Shown here: in pieces, positions 1 through 8,081 of the stretch
How the letters are laid out: every line of letters begins with the position of its first letter
How positions within the stretch are numbered: the stretch's first letter is position 1
Assembly (NCBI GenBank): GCA_036403815.1
Contig: DASWQH010000012.1
Location: 1-64,000 of the forward strand
DNA length: 64,000 nt
Direction of reading: 5' to 3'
From: JACVRN01 sp036403815
GTDB lineage: Bacteria; Acidobacteriota; Blastocatellia; Pyrinomonadales; Pyrinomonadaceae
The notes under the pieces: model-generated
Databases searched by the model: none
What the model saw: the letters and a program-made list of their open reading frames with translations, nothing else
What the model was told of the DNA's origin: nothing
Translations under genes and position numbers: made by a program

Positions 1-211
1 CTGGCTAGTGGAGGCGGTGATAATACAGTGAGGCTGTGGGAAGCCAGCAGCGGTAAGCTGCTGCGCACCCTCGAAGGGCATACGGGTAACGTTTTGAGCA
101 TAGCGTTCGACCCTGAAGGAGAGATGCTGGCTAGTGGAAGCCGTGATAATACAGTGAGGCTGTGGGAAGCCAGCAGCGGTAAGCTGCTGCGCACCCTCGA
201 AGGGCATATTG
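1..211 (+). repeat. 126-bp tandem WD40-coding repeat
   Basis: The segment starting at base 1 is repeated from base 127 with a period of 126 bp (42 residues, one WD40 blade). Over about 83 bp the two copies differ at only two bases, including synonymous positions. Identity at the DNA level, beyond what the protein fold needs, points to recent duplication or gene conversion of blades. More copies may lie upstream of the window. Confidence 0.85.
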
Positions 212-2667
212 ATGCCATTGACTCTGTCGCCTTCTCTAAAGACGGGAAACTCCTGGCCTCTAAGAGTGAGGATGAAACTTTGCGCCTCTGGAACTGCGAA
301 ACATGGGAAACGGTTGCTGTCATCCCTGAGCCGACAAGGTCCACTTGGTCGCCATGCCTCGCATTTCATCCCACATTACCGCTGCTAGCTGCGGCTGGGC
401 TTGAGACAACAGTCAACCGGGAGCGTGAAGGATTCAATCCGATTCACCTGTGGGAACTGGACTTCGACCTGCTGCTCGGCAAAGCGCGGAAGGCTAAGCC
501 ATCGGTGGAGGCGGTGCATCACACGACGGCCAAGATTGTCTTAGTCGGAGATTCGGGCGTAGGCAAGACTGGACTGGGATGGCGGCTGGCTCATGGGGAG
601 TTCAAGGAACATTCTTCAACGCATGGGCAGCAGTTCTGGGTGGTGGATGAGCTTGGCACGCGGCGCGATGACGGGACGGAGTGTGAGGCTATTCTGTGGG
701 ATTTGGCGGGGCAGCCTGATTATCGTTTGACTCATGCCCTGTTCCTTGATGATGCGGATTTGGCGCTTGTTTTGTTTGACCCGACGGATAACCGCGACCC
801 GTTGCATGGGGTGGAGTTCTGGTTGAGGCAGCTCAAGACAGGTCAGGCATCAGTGCAAGAGGCGAAAGAGGGAGAGAAGCAAAAGGTCTGTCCGACGATA
901 CTCATTGGCGGGCGCGCTGACCGTGGCGAGGCGCGGTTGACGCAAGAAGAATTAGATGAGTTCTGTCGCCAGCGAGGCATTAGCGGCGGGTATCTTGCGA
1001 CCAGCGCAAAGGAAGACATCGGGCTGGACGAGTTGATGCGGCGTATGAAGGAGCAGATTCCGTGGGAGCAGAAGAGCGCGACGGTGACGACGGTCACTTT
1101 CAAGCGCATTAAGGATTATGTGCTGGGGATGAAGGGGAATCGCCGTCTCAGGAAGGCGATTGTCAGCCCGCAGGACTTGCGTGAGCGTTTGGAGAAGACG
1201 AGCAAGCGTTGGAAGTTTACGGATGCGGAGATGATGACGGCGGTCGGGCATCTGGCTAATAACGGTTATGTGAGAGTGCTGAGAACTTCCAAAGGTGAAG
1301 AGCATATCCTGCTTGTGCCGGAACTGCTCAATAATCTGGCGGCATCGCTGGTGCTGGAGGCGCGTCGGAATGAGAGAGGCTTGGGTTCGCTGGAAGAGAA
1401 GCTGTTGCTGGCGGGCGAATACAAGTTTCGGGAGTTGGAGAAGCTTTCGGAAGAGGAGCAGAGTATCCTGCTGGATTCGGCGGCGCTACTGTTTCTCAAA
1501 CATAACGTCTGCTTCCGCGAGACAGACCCGCTTGGCGGGAAGTCGTATCTGGTCTTTCCCGAATTAATCAACTTGAAGAAGCCGCTCCTGGAAACGGAAC
1601 AGCCGACTGAGGATGGCGTGTCGTATACGTTGAGCGGCGCGGTGGAGAATGTGTATGCGTCGCTCGTGGTGCTGCTCGGCTACACGCAGACGTTCACGCG
1701 CACCGATCAGTGGCGCAGTCATGCCCGTTATGAGGTGGGCGACCACTTAATCTGCGGCTTTCGGCAGGACGGCGAACGCGAAGCTGAGCTGGATTTGGTG
1801 CTGTACTTCGGGACGGATGTTGGTAAGCCTGTGCGGACGCTGTTTCAGGGATTGTTCGAGAGCTTTCTGGCACGCCGCAATCTGAGCGTCTTCCGCTACG
1901 AGCCTGTAGTTTGCTCCAAAGGCCACGCACTTAATCGAGCAGTTGTGCGCGAGCGGCTTCGCAATGGCAGCGAATTCGCCTTTTGTCCGGAATGTGGTGA
2001 TAGGCAAGTATTACCAAAGGCAGATGAGCCAATCCAGTTGACGCAGAATGAGCGGCGCAAGGTGCAAGAGCAACAGTGGTTCGCCGCCCGCAGGTCGCGC
2101 TTTGAGCAGGTACTCTTTCAGGTAGCATCATACGTGGAAGACCAGAAGCTAAAGCGGCCAGAGTGCTTCATCAGCTATGCATGGGGCGAGAAGGAGCAGG
2201 AGCGTTGGGTAGAGCGTAGTCTGGCAACCGACCTACAAAAAGCTGGTATCAATGTCTTGCTCGACCGTTGGGAGAACTCGCGTATAGGGGCGAGTGTGAT
2301 GCGCTTTATTGAGCGTATAGAAGAATGCGATAAAGTTATAGTGGTGGGCACACCGGCCTACAGGAAGAAGTATGGAAATAAGGAGACCGAAAAAGGCTTT
2401 GTGGTTGCGACAGAGGGAGACTTGATAGCTCCGCGTATGCTTGGCACGGAAGATGAAAGGGAATCTGTTCTGCCATTACTTCTATCCGGGGAAGAAAAGC
2501 AATCTCTTCCTCCCTGGCTACAAGGCCGGGTTTATGCTGATTTTCGGAATGATCGAGACTACTTCTCTATGGCCTTTGATTTGATTCTGACTATCTACAA
2601 CATCGCTCCCAGTTCTCCAGCCGTGGCCGACCTGCGCGCGTCTCTAAGGGATTTAGCGACGCGGTAG
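1..2667 (+). CDS. WD40 - Ras-like GTPase - TIR protein, 5' truncated by window edge
   Basis: The reading frame is open from base 1 (the first visible Met is at 28), so the gene starts upstream of the window. It begins with WD40 blades (1..~480, with SGS-RDNTVRLWE type strands). A Roc/Ras-like GTPase follows: Walker A GDSGVGKT at 547..570 and switch-II DLAGQPD at 700..720. The usual NKxD is replaced by GGRAD (~905). A helical/winged region follows, then a C..H/CPEC zinc-ribbon-like stretch (1912..~2005) and a C-terminal TIR/SEFIR-type domain opening with CFISYAW at 2164. The WD40 + P-loop switch + TIR layout is that of bacterial NLR-like proteins; TIR domains of such proteins often cleave NAD or signal in antiphage defence or cell death. 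That role is inference. No partner gene is visible downstream; the next gene is convergent. The TIR catalytic Glu was not assigned with certainty. Confidence 0.85.
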   Translation: MASGGGDNTVRLWEASSGKLLRTLEGHTGNVLSIAFDPEGEMLASGSRDNTVRLWEASSGKLLRTLEGHIDAIDSVAFSKDGKLLASKSEDETLRLWNCETWETVAVIPEPTRSTWSPCLAFHPTLPLLAAAGLETTVNREREGFNPIHLWELDFDLLLGKARKAKPSVEAVHHTTAKIVLVGDSGVGKTGLGWRLAHGEFKEHSSTHGQQFWVVDELGTRRDDGTECEAILWDLAGQPDYRLTHALFLDDADLALVLFDPTDNRDPLHGVEFWLRQLKTGQASVQEAKEGEKQKVCPTILIGGRADRGEARLTQEELDEFCRQRGISGGYLATSAKEDIGLDELMRRMKEQIPWEQKSATVTTVTFKRIKDYVLGMKGNRRLRKAIVSPQDLRERLEKTSKRWKFTDAEMMTAVGHLANNGYVRVLRTSKGEEHILLVPELLNNLAASLVLEARRNERGLGSLEEKLLLAGEYKFRELEKLSEEEQSILLDSAALLFLKHNVCFRETDPLGGKSYLVFPELINLKKPLLETEQPTEDGVSYTLSGAVENVYASLVVLLGYTQTFTRTDQWRSHARYEVGDHLICGFRQDGEREAELDLVLYFGTDVGKPVRTLFQGLFESFLARRNLSVFRYEPVVCSKGHALNRAVVRERLRNGSEFAFCPECGDRQVLPKADEPIQLTQNERRKVQEQQWFAARRSRFEQVLFQVASYVEDQKLKRPECFISYAWGEKEQERWVERSLATDLQKAGINVLLDRWENSRIGASVMRFIERIEECDKVIVVGTPAYRKKYGNKETEKGFVVATEGDLIAPRMLGTEDERESVLPLLLSGEEKQSLPPWLQGRVYADFRNDRDYFSMAFDLILTIYNIAPSSPAVADLRASLRDLATR

Positions 2668-2698
2668 CGCGGTGTTGATAGGTGGGTTTGTGAAAACC

Positions 2699-3352
2699 TT
2701 AATCTTCAATCCCAACAGCCCGCGCTATGATGTATATCAATGACCTGCCGGTGTTCCCCTTCAGGCGCTTTGCCCAGGATGTCTGAAACTCAGGCCATTC
2801 GGAGGGAAGGACAGTTCCTCTTTCACATATCTCAAATCCGGCGTTTTTATATTCCGTTGTGAGGACGGAGTCTATATGTTCGATTGATATGAGGGGAAGC
2901 CCAAGGCGTTCTATCTCCGTGCGATCCCGCGCAGGGTCAAGCCCTATTACCACTTCAAGCAAAGCATCGTTGGAACAGACGCGCCTTATATTCTGTAGCA
3001 CTTGTTTGTCGCCGACCATTACGGCGCGCAACAGGCTGCCCCAGGGAAAGTGTATGTGTACTTCGTTGGCTATGCCATCCAGCTCCGTTGGGAGGTCTTC
3101 GACCGCCGATTGCAGGAACAGAACATTAGGCAGACCGCCCTTCGCCGGTTTCCTGTGAACCTTCTCCGACACCTTCTCCAACGGGCGAGCGTTGGCATCC
3201 ACCCCTATGTAAAACTTCTTCGGGTTCCGGCGCGCACACTGGTATACAAAGAGACCGTCTCCCGTCCCTATGTCTATCACTACGCCGTCGCCTGTAAGGG
3301 GCGATAAGTTCTCGGAAGCTTTCGTTATCGAGTTATCAGATGGTTCTACCAC
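2699..3352 (-). CDS. 16S rRNA A1408 methyltransferase-like (NpmA/KamB family)
   Basis: This 217-residue class I SAM methyltransferase has the family-specific features of NpmA/KamB, enzymes that methylate N1 of A1408 in 16S rRNA and so block aminoglycoside binding. Visible features are the SAM motif IDIGTGDG (residues 26-33), KPAKGGLPN (68-76), the FPWGSLL motif with Trp104, and a late SWAKRL motif with Trp193. In NpmA two tryptophans in these same motifs hold the flipped target base. Length fits the family (about 215). The start is GTG at 3352; an in-frame stop lies four codons upstream, so no longer start exists, and no clear Shine-Dalgarno is seen. It is convergent with the TIR gene. It could be a native resistance gene, an acquired one, or a paralogue with another RNA target. 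Confidence 0.78.
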   Translation of the reverse strand: MVEPSDNSITKASENLSPLTGDGVVIDIGTGDGLFVYQCARRNPKKFYIGVDANARPLEKVSEKVHRKPAKGGLPNVLFLQSAVEDLPTELDGIANEVHIHFPWGSLLRAVMVGDKQVLQNIRRVCSNDALLEVVIGLDPARDRTEIERLGLPLISIEHIDSVLTTEYKNAGFEICERGTVLPSEWPEFQTSWAKRLKGNTGRSLIYIIARAVGIED

Positions 3353-3522
3353 GAATACGTTTTAGCATTGAGCACATCCCTTCTGTCAGAGCAGTATAGC
3401 CACGGTCTCAAGTCCCGGCAACAGCAAAAATGTTATATCTGCCGTCTCCTGCCGCCGAGCGCTTCGCCAGGATGAGGTGTTAACTCGCTTAGCCGATTTC
3501 GGACACAGGGCTTAATGGCCGG

Positions 3523-3840
3523 TTATCTACCGCGACTGACTTTTACAGACTTGTCCATATAAATCTGCATATAGATTTCCCCACCCTTCACGTTTTCGTT
3601 CGGCAGCCAGGTTATCATCCAGAGCTTACCTGTATCGCCGTCAGGCCCCAGGCGCGCGGAGTCAATGTAATGCTGGGATGCCTCTATCTGATGCGTCGCG
3701 GCATACTGGTTGGCAATGGTCAGAGCCTCATCAATCAGTAAACCGGGGCGGCCTGTATTTGTCGGGTGAATAACCGCGCTGCCTGTCACCTGTGTAAGCG
3801 CAAGGGTCAAGGTGATGATAAGCAGGAAGATAATCTTCAT
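3523..3840 (-). CDS. small secreted protein, unknown function
   Basis: This 105-residue protein has a clear N-terminal signal peptide (MKIIFLLIITLTLALTQVTG). The remainder has a helix (EALTIANQYAATHQIE) followed by strands ending in KSVKVSRGR. The layout is loosely like small PepSY/cystatin-type periplasmic domains, but I do not recognise a family. It is monocistronic in appearance, with the deaminase gene upstream on the same strand 51 bp away. Confidence 0.6.
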   Translation of the reverse strand: MKIIFLLIITLTLALTQVTGSAVIHPTNTGRPGLLIDEALTIANQYAATHQIEASQHYIDSARLGPDGDTGKLWMITWLPNENVKGGEIYMQIYMDKSVKVSRGR

Positions 3841-3891
3841 AAATAATTCTCCATTCTCCTTACTGGATCAAAAAGCCTGCGCCTCTTAGTC

Positions 3892-4356
3892 TTATGCGGG
3901 AGGCCGGTGCCAGTAGCCTTCATGTACCTTGATGGCTTCTTCGACAAGGAGCGGGCCTGATACTTCGACGCGCTGGCTTGCTCTACTGAAAAGCTCGCGG
4001 CAGGGAACCAGAAAGTCGCCGCCCGCAAGCTTTGCCAGCCCTTCGCTCGATAAAGCATAAACAACTCTACGAACACCAGCCCAGTAGATTGTGCCTACGC
4101 ACATGGCGCACGGTTCGCAGCTTGTATAGAGAGTCGAGCGCGCAAGCTCTTCCGGCGAGAGTGCTCGAATCGCTTTCTGGATGAGATTGGTTTCGGCGTG
4201 GGCTGTAGGGTTACGCTCGGTGTTGACTGTGTTCTCCGCCATCAACGCGATGCTCTCATCAATCGCTAGCAGAGCACCGAAGGGATGATTGCCGCTCTCT
4301 CTAGCACTCGCCGCCAACTCAATCGCTCGTCGCAGGAATTGCTCATCTATCTTCAT
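3892..4356 (-). CDS. cytidine/guanine deaminase-family enzyme
   Basis: A 154-residue CDA-fold deaminase. The zinc site is complete: His53-Ala-Glu55 (HAE) supplies the ligand and the proton-shuttling Glu, and PCAMC at 82-86 supplies Cys83 and Cys86. The NHPFGALL segment and the C-terminal region resemble guanine deaminase/nucleoside deaminase (GuaD-like) proteins rather than TadA, whose second motif normally reads EPCxMCxGA. The substrate cannot be fixed from sequence; guanine or a pyrimidine base is likely. It lies 11 bp downstream of the M1 peptidase gene on the same strand and may be co-transcribed. Confidence 0.8.
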   Translation of the reverse strand: MKIDEQFLRRAIELAASARESGNHPFGALLAIDESIALMAENTVNTERNPTAHAETNLIQKAIRALSPEELARSTLYTSCEPCAMCVGTIYWAGVRRVVYALSSEGLAKLAGGDFLVPCRELFSRASQRVEVSGPLLVEEAIKVHEGYWHRPPA

Positions 4357-4367
4357 AGCAGCTTACA

Positions 4368-6044
4368 CTATCGCACTTCTCTAATGCTTAACACTTTCAG
4401 CAGAAAATCGTCCGGGTCAATGCGTACTTCTGTGGGGCGGCGCGCGAGCGTGAAGCGGGCGACCGATTCTTTGCCGATCGGTCGGATCAGGTCTCGCTTT
4501 GAAGTATTGCCGGGCATGACGAATTCTACTGCGAGCGGTGTGAGAAAGGCTTCATCGCGCTGCATCTGGTTCAGGGTGATGGTGAGCGTGCCTCCCTGCT
4601 GGCCTGACTCGCTCCAAGCCCAGCTTGCTTCATAGCGCGGGTGGCCGCTCTTGTAAACCCAGCGCGTGAAGAATTCCTTCAGGTCTTGTCCAGAAGCCTT
4701 TTCCAGCGCCGCGCGTAAATCTTCCGTCGTCGCATTACCCTCTTTGTGCGCGTTGTAGTATTCGCGTATGCCTCGGAAGAAGACCGTATCGCCCAGCATC
4801 CCGCGAAGCATGTGAAGCACCCACGCGCCTTTCTGATAATTGTTGCCGTTCAGAAGCGCGAAAAGCTCCGGCGTCTCTGTGTCGTGAATCGGAATGCGAT
4901 GCTCGCGCTCGAACACGAAATAGGTTTCGGCCTGTCGCCGCATGTAGGCACGGAAATCTTCGCGCCCGTCGTACTGCTCTATGAAGAGACCTGCAAAGTA
5001 GGTGGCGAAGCCTTCGCTCAGCCAGAGGTCTGCCCAGGTCTCTTCGGTGACGGAATCGCCGAACCACTGGTGCGCTATCTCGTGCGCCGTGACCTCTTCG
5101 AGCGAGCGACGAATCTGGAAGCGCGTGCTCATGCTTTGCGATGCGCGCTCGTTGAAGAGCGAGCCGGGGAAGACAATCGCGCTCGAATTCTCCATCCCGC
5201 CGAAGCGCGTTGCCGCGACGATGAGCGCCAGCTTTTCGTATGGATAGGGGGCGACACGCTCGCTGAAGAATTCAAGAGTGGCTGGTGCGGCGCTGAAGCC
5301 CTTAACGGCATAGTCTCGGTCGGTTTGCGGGACATAATACGAGAGCGGCGTCGCTGTGCGCTCCGCTGGCTGAAGGAGAGCGAATTCGCCCACGGCTATA
5401 ATCATGCAGTAGGCCGGAATAGGCTTCGACTCCGTATAGACCCAGGTGATTGTTGCGCCCGCATTCTCGTGTTTCTTTGTTAACTGCCCGTTGGCTACGA
5501 CTAGCGTGCGCTGCGGTGCTGTGACGGTGAAGCGCACTGTAGCTTTGGCCGAAGGATGGTCAAGGCACGGAATCCAGTGATGCACGCGGTCAGGCCAGTT
5601 GTCGCCCGTGGCAGAAGGCCGCCCCGCCTTGTCCTTTGTCAGTATCAAACCATCCGCAGGTCGCCCGTGGTAGTTGACAATAATTTCCAGCCGCTCGTCT
5701 TTGTTCGCAGGCTTCGGAAGCGTGACGTTGAGACGACCCTTCACCTGTTCGAAGCGCGCCGGACGGTCGCCAACGGTAACGGAATCCACCGTCATCGCGC
5801 CGAAATCCAGATCGACGATTGTGAGCGGCGCTTTCAAGACGTAGATGCTGATTTTCGTGCGCGCCCTTGTGATTTCCGTCAACTGGTCGTTGAGCGTCAA
5901 GGCAACGTCGTAATCCAGAGGCCGCCATGTGTCTACGACGCGCTCCGGTCTTTCTGCAAGCGCGAGTTGAAAAGTTGAAAGAAGAAGAAGGAGCGCTAGA
6001 AGAGGAAGCGAAAAGCGCAGTCGAGCAGCTCTGTTTTCTGTCAT
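4368..6044 (-). CDS. M1-family zinc metallopeptidase, exported
   Basis: The gluzincin aminopeptidase signature is complete: exopeptidase loop GGMENS, zinc motif HEIAHQWFGD (HExxH) and the third ligand Glu in WLSEGFAT, followed by the helical part of the M1 catalytic domain. The protein ends shortly after this, without the long C-terminal ERAP1-like domain of PepN, as in many exported bacterial M1 enzymes. An N-terminal signal peptide (FSLPLLALLLLLSTFQLALA) places it in the periplasm or outside. I prefer the ATG at 6044 because AAGGA lies 6 bp before it; an ATG seven codons earlier (6065) has no such site. The likely role is peptide trimming or scavenging. Confidence 0.88.
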   Translation of the reverse strand: MTENRAARLRFSLPLLALLLLLSTFQLALAERPERVVDTWRPLDYDVALTLNDQLTEITRARTKISIYVLKAPLTIVDLDFGAMTVDSVTVGDRPARFEQVKGRLNVTLPKPANKDERLEIIVNYHGRPADGLILTKDKAGRPSATGDNWPDRVHHWIPCLDHPSAKATVRFTVTAPQRTLVVANGQLTKKHENAGATITWVYTESKPIPAYCMIIAVGEFALLQPAERTATPLSYYVPQTDRDYAVKGFSAAPATLEFFSERVAPYPYEKLALIVAATRFGGMENSSAIVFPGSLFNERASQSMSTRFQIRRSLEEVTAHEIAHQWFGDSVTEETWADLWLSEGFATYFAGLFIEQYDGREDFRAYMRRQAETYFVFEREHRIPIHDTETPELFALLNGNNYQKGAWVLHMLRGMLGDTVFFRGIREYYNAHKEGNATTEDLRAALEKASGQDLKEFFTRWVYKSGHPRYEASWAWSESGQQGGTLTITLNQMQRDEAFLTPLAVEFVMPGNTSKRDLIRPIGKESVARFTLARRPTEVRIDPDDFLLKVLSIREVR

Positions 6045-6073
6045 CGAGTATCCTTGAATGTTCATGCTAAAGA

Positions 6074-6430
6074 TTAACGAAGCCCAAGCATCAGGAGCGC
6101 GGAGCGGTCTGAGACTTCGCCGCCCTTGTCCTGCCAGTCACGATAGGGGATAAGCTCTTCTTCCGTCACAGGGCGATTGCCCAGGCGCGCTGCGGGCGTT
6201 CGCTCAAAGGCTCGTTCCGTGAGCGCCATGTGTGCCACGCGCGTGTGCAAAGTTTCGGGCGCGTTGAGCGCTGCTTCGGCAGTCTCTATGTCAGGGAACA
6301 ACTCTTCGTAAGCCTTCAGATGCCAGACGGATTCGCCAGCCTCGCCTTCGACGGCCAGCACGCGAAGGATGCCGAAACCGCTCTCAAGCTGAAAGATTAA
6401 ATCATCGCCCGGAACGAATTGATGCGCCAT
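6074..6430 (-). CDS. hypothetical cytosolic protein
   Basis: About 118 residues from ATG 6430 (MAHQFVPGDDLIFQLESGFG); a TTG at 6484 would add 18 residues. The N-terminal part looks like a small beta-barrel (GDDLIFQLESGFGILRVLAVEG), followed by helices and a TEEELIPYRDW segment. No family recognised. It lies 29 bp upstream of the M1 peptidase gene on the same strand and probably forms an operon with it. Confidence 0.6.
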   Translation of the reverse strand: MAHQFVPGDDLIFQLESGFGILRVLAVEGEAGESVWHLKAYEELFPDIETAEAALNAPETLHTRVAHMALTERAFERTPAARLGNRPVTEEELIPYRDWQDKGGEVSDRSALLMLGLR

Positions 6431-6566
6431 AGCCTTTAACCGAGTCTCTATTGCTGTTAAGAAAGAGAGAACATCTATCCTCAAAGCTTAGCACAAACAA
6501 ACTGAAATCTCAGATGGGAAATCGAACAGGCACTATGTGCCTTGTCCGTAAGCGACAGCAGGAGAC

Positions 6567-6640
6567 AAACCACGAATTCACACGAAACGGCACGAAGCAG
6601 CGGCAGCCCTTTAGTGACGTTTCGTGTGAATTCGTGGTTT
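6567..6640. repeat. CCACGAATTCACACGAA-type hairpin (family C, copy 1)
   Basis: A perfect 23-bp inverted repeat (AAACCACGAATTCACACGAA...) with a short loop. The same word recurs at 9876..9899, 19105..19214 and 32725..32805. It sits between divergent genes, just upstream of the J-domain gene. Confidence 0.85.
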
Positions 6641-6730
6641 CTTCTTCTGATGCCGAGAGTGATTAGACCTTGCGGGCAGGCAAGAAAGCCGTTGCAAATA
6701 GAAAGTCGAAAATCTACAATCCAGAATCCG

Positions 6731-7306
6731 ATGGCGCAGTTCGACGCAAATAAAGATTACTACGACACGCTCGGCGCGAATAAGGATTCGACCGGGAGCG
6801 AGATTGATCGTCTGTACAAGCGGCTTGCGGTGCAGCACCATCCGGATCGCGGAGGCTGCGAAGAGGAGATGAAGACTCTAAACGAGGCTTACGGAGTCTT
6901 GAGAGATGCGGAAACACGTCGCGCCTACGATGCAGAGCGTCATAATTATTCGGACGATAGCGAAAACGACTTCGATGAAGATTACGCGCCCGTTTCGTCG
7001 CCCGGTGCAACCGCAGATGCAGTTTCGGGTCAATTCGTGGGCGCGGCTCTCTGTCTCGCTGCCGGACTCTTTCTACTGCTGCTCGTGCGCTTTCAGTGGA
7101 TGTGGTTTCTATGGCCTATGATTATACTGGCTGCGCTCGTCATCTTCTTCGGCGTGCTGATGGCGCACGGCGCTATGCTCTCCATGCGCGAGCAGTATGA
7201 CGCAACGCATCCGGCGCACCGCCACACAGGATTGCAGGAGGCTGCCTTCTGGTCTCTGGTCTGCGCCGGAGGCTACGGCGTTTATCTGGTGATGACTGCG
7301 GTGTGA
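6731..7306 (+). CDS. J-domain membrane protein (DnaJ-like)
   Basis: 191 residues from ATG 6731; the open frame runs further upstream through repeat DNA but has no protein-like character there. The N-terminal J domain (DYYDTLGANKDSTGSEIDRLY, the loop motif HHPDRG, then LNEAYGVLRDAETRRAYDAE) carries the HPD tripeptide needed to stimulate Hsp70 ATPase. An acidic linker follows (DDSENDFDEDY), then two to three hydrophobic helices (FVGAALCLAAGLFLLLLVRF and WPMIILAALVIFFGVLMAHG). It probably anchors a DnaK partner at the inner membrane. No zinc-finger or substrate-binding domain is present. The VOC gene follows after 7 bp. Confidence 0.85.
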   Translation: MAQFDANKDYYDTLGANKDSTGSEIDRLYKRLAVQHHPDRGGCEEEMKTLNEAYGVLRDAETRRAYDAERHNYSDDSENDFDEDYAPVSSPGATADAVSGQFVGAALCLAAGLFLLLLVRFQWMWFLWPMIILAALVIFFGVLMAHGAMLSMREQYDATHPAHRHTGLQEAAFWSLVCAGGYGVYLVMTAV

Positions 7307-7313
7307 TTGTCTT

Positions 7314-7685
7314 ATGGAGGTAACGGGACTCGACCTGCTGTTTCTGGAAGTCAATAGCCTGGAAGAGTCTTTACGTTTCTACCAAGAGCAGTTGGGATTT
7401 GAAGTCCTGACGCACACGCCCGAAGCTGAGCCGCCGATGGCGACTGTGCGCGCAGGACGCACGCGCATCACCTTTGTGCAGCAACTCGAAACGATGCTCA
7501 GGCGCGGTCGCGGCGTACATTTCTTCCTGAGCGTGACGAATGTTGATACCTTCTATGGATTGCTGACGACGCGCGGCGTTGATCTAAAGCCGCCGGTAGA
7601 CGAAGGCTGGGGTGGCCGCTTCATCACGCTTGAAGACCCGGACAAGTACAGGCTCTTCTTTGTTACATGGGACGAAGGCATATAG
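7314..7685 (+). CDS. VOC-fold (glyoxalase/dioxygenase superfamily) protein
   Basis: This 123-residue single-domain protein has two beta-alpha-beta-beta-beta modules: LDLLFLEVNSLEESLRFYQE at the start and a second module ending GWGGRFITLEDPDKYRLFFV. Metal-ligand positions are only partly recognisable (a Glu in the ITLEDPD strand). The substrate is unknown; possibilities include glyoxalase-like or drug-binding VOC proteins. It starts 7 bp after the J-domain gene, suggesting one transcript. Confidence 0.75.
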   Translation: MEVTGLDLLFLEVNSLEESLRFYQEQLGFEVLTHTPEAEPPMATVRAGRTRITFVQQLETMLRRGRGVHFFLSVTNVDTFYGLLTTRGVDLKPPVDEGWGGRFITLEDPDKYRLFFVTWDEGI

Positions 7686-7768
7686 ATTTTTCAATCGTAC
7701 ACTCCCGGCAATCGCTCAAGACCTGACAACTTCAAAAACTTCATCGGTCTGGGAAAGGAGCGCGGTCA

Positions 7769-7984
7769 ATGCCAATGCAGCACGTAGAGAATCTGTTGAG
7801 GCGCTATAAGGGGCAGGTCGTCAATCTTAAAACCTGTTCGGGCAGCGTCTACGAGGGAGAAGTGGCGGAGATTACGAACGACTACGTGGCGCTGAAGATA
7901 ACGAACGGCGACGATGGCCGCGACACTGTCTTCGTAGTCATACACGCCATCGAATCCATGCTGCCGCGCGGCTCGGCAGGATAA
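7769..7984 (+). CDS. small Sm/LSm-like protein
   Basis: 71 residues. The pattern LLRRYKGQVVNLKTCSGSVYEG followed by VAEITNDYVALKI resembles an Sm1 motif of strands (a strand, turn G, strand, then xNDxxxL), the fold of LSm/Hfq proteins, although the Hfq Sm2 motif (KHA) is absent. A strong AAGGAG lies 10 bp before the ATG. RNA binding is only inferred; it may instead be a short SH3-like protein. Confidence 0.6.
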   Translation: MPMQHVENLLRRYKGQVVNLKTCSGSVYEGEVAEITNDYVALKITNGDDGRDTVFVVIHAIESMLPRGSAG

Positions 7985-8081
7985 GAAAACAACAGGCTCT
8001 ATCTTTTCTTCCGCACAGCAGCTAAAATACACTCTATAAATTTCGGCTCCTCCCGAAGCCTCTTGGTAATCTCTCTTTTTT

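Noticed and set aside
4746..5483. 245-codon plus-strand frame
   Set aside because: Antisense to the M1 peptidase gene, including its zinc motif.
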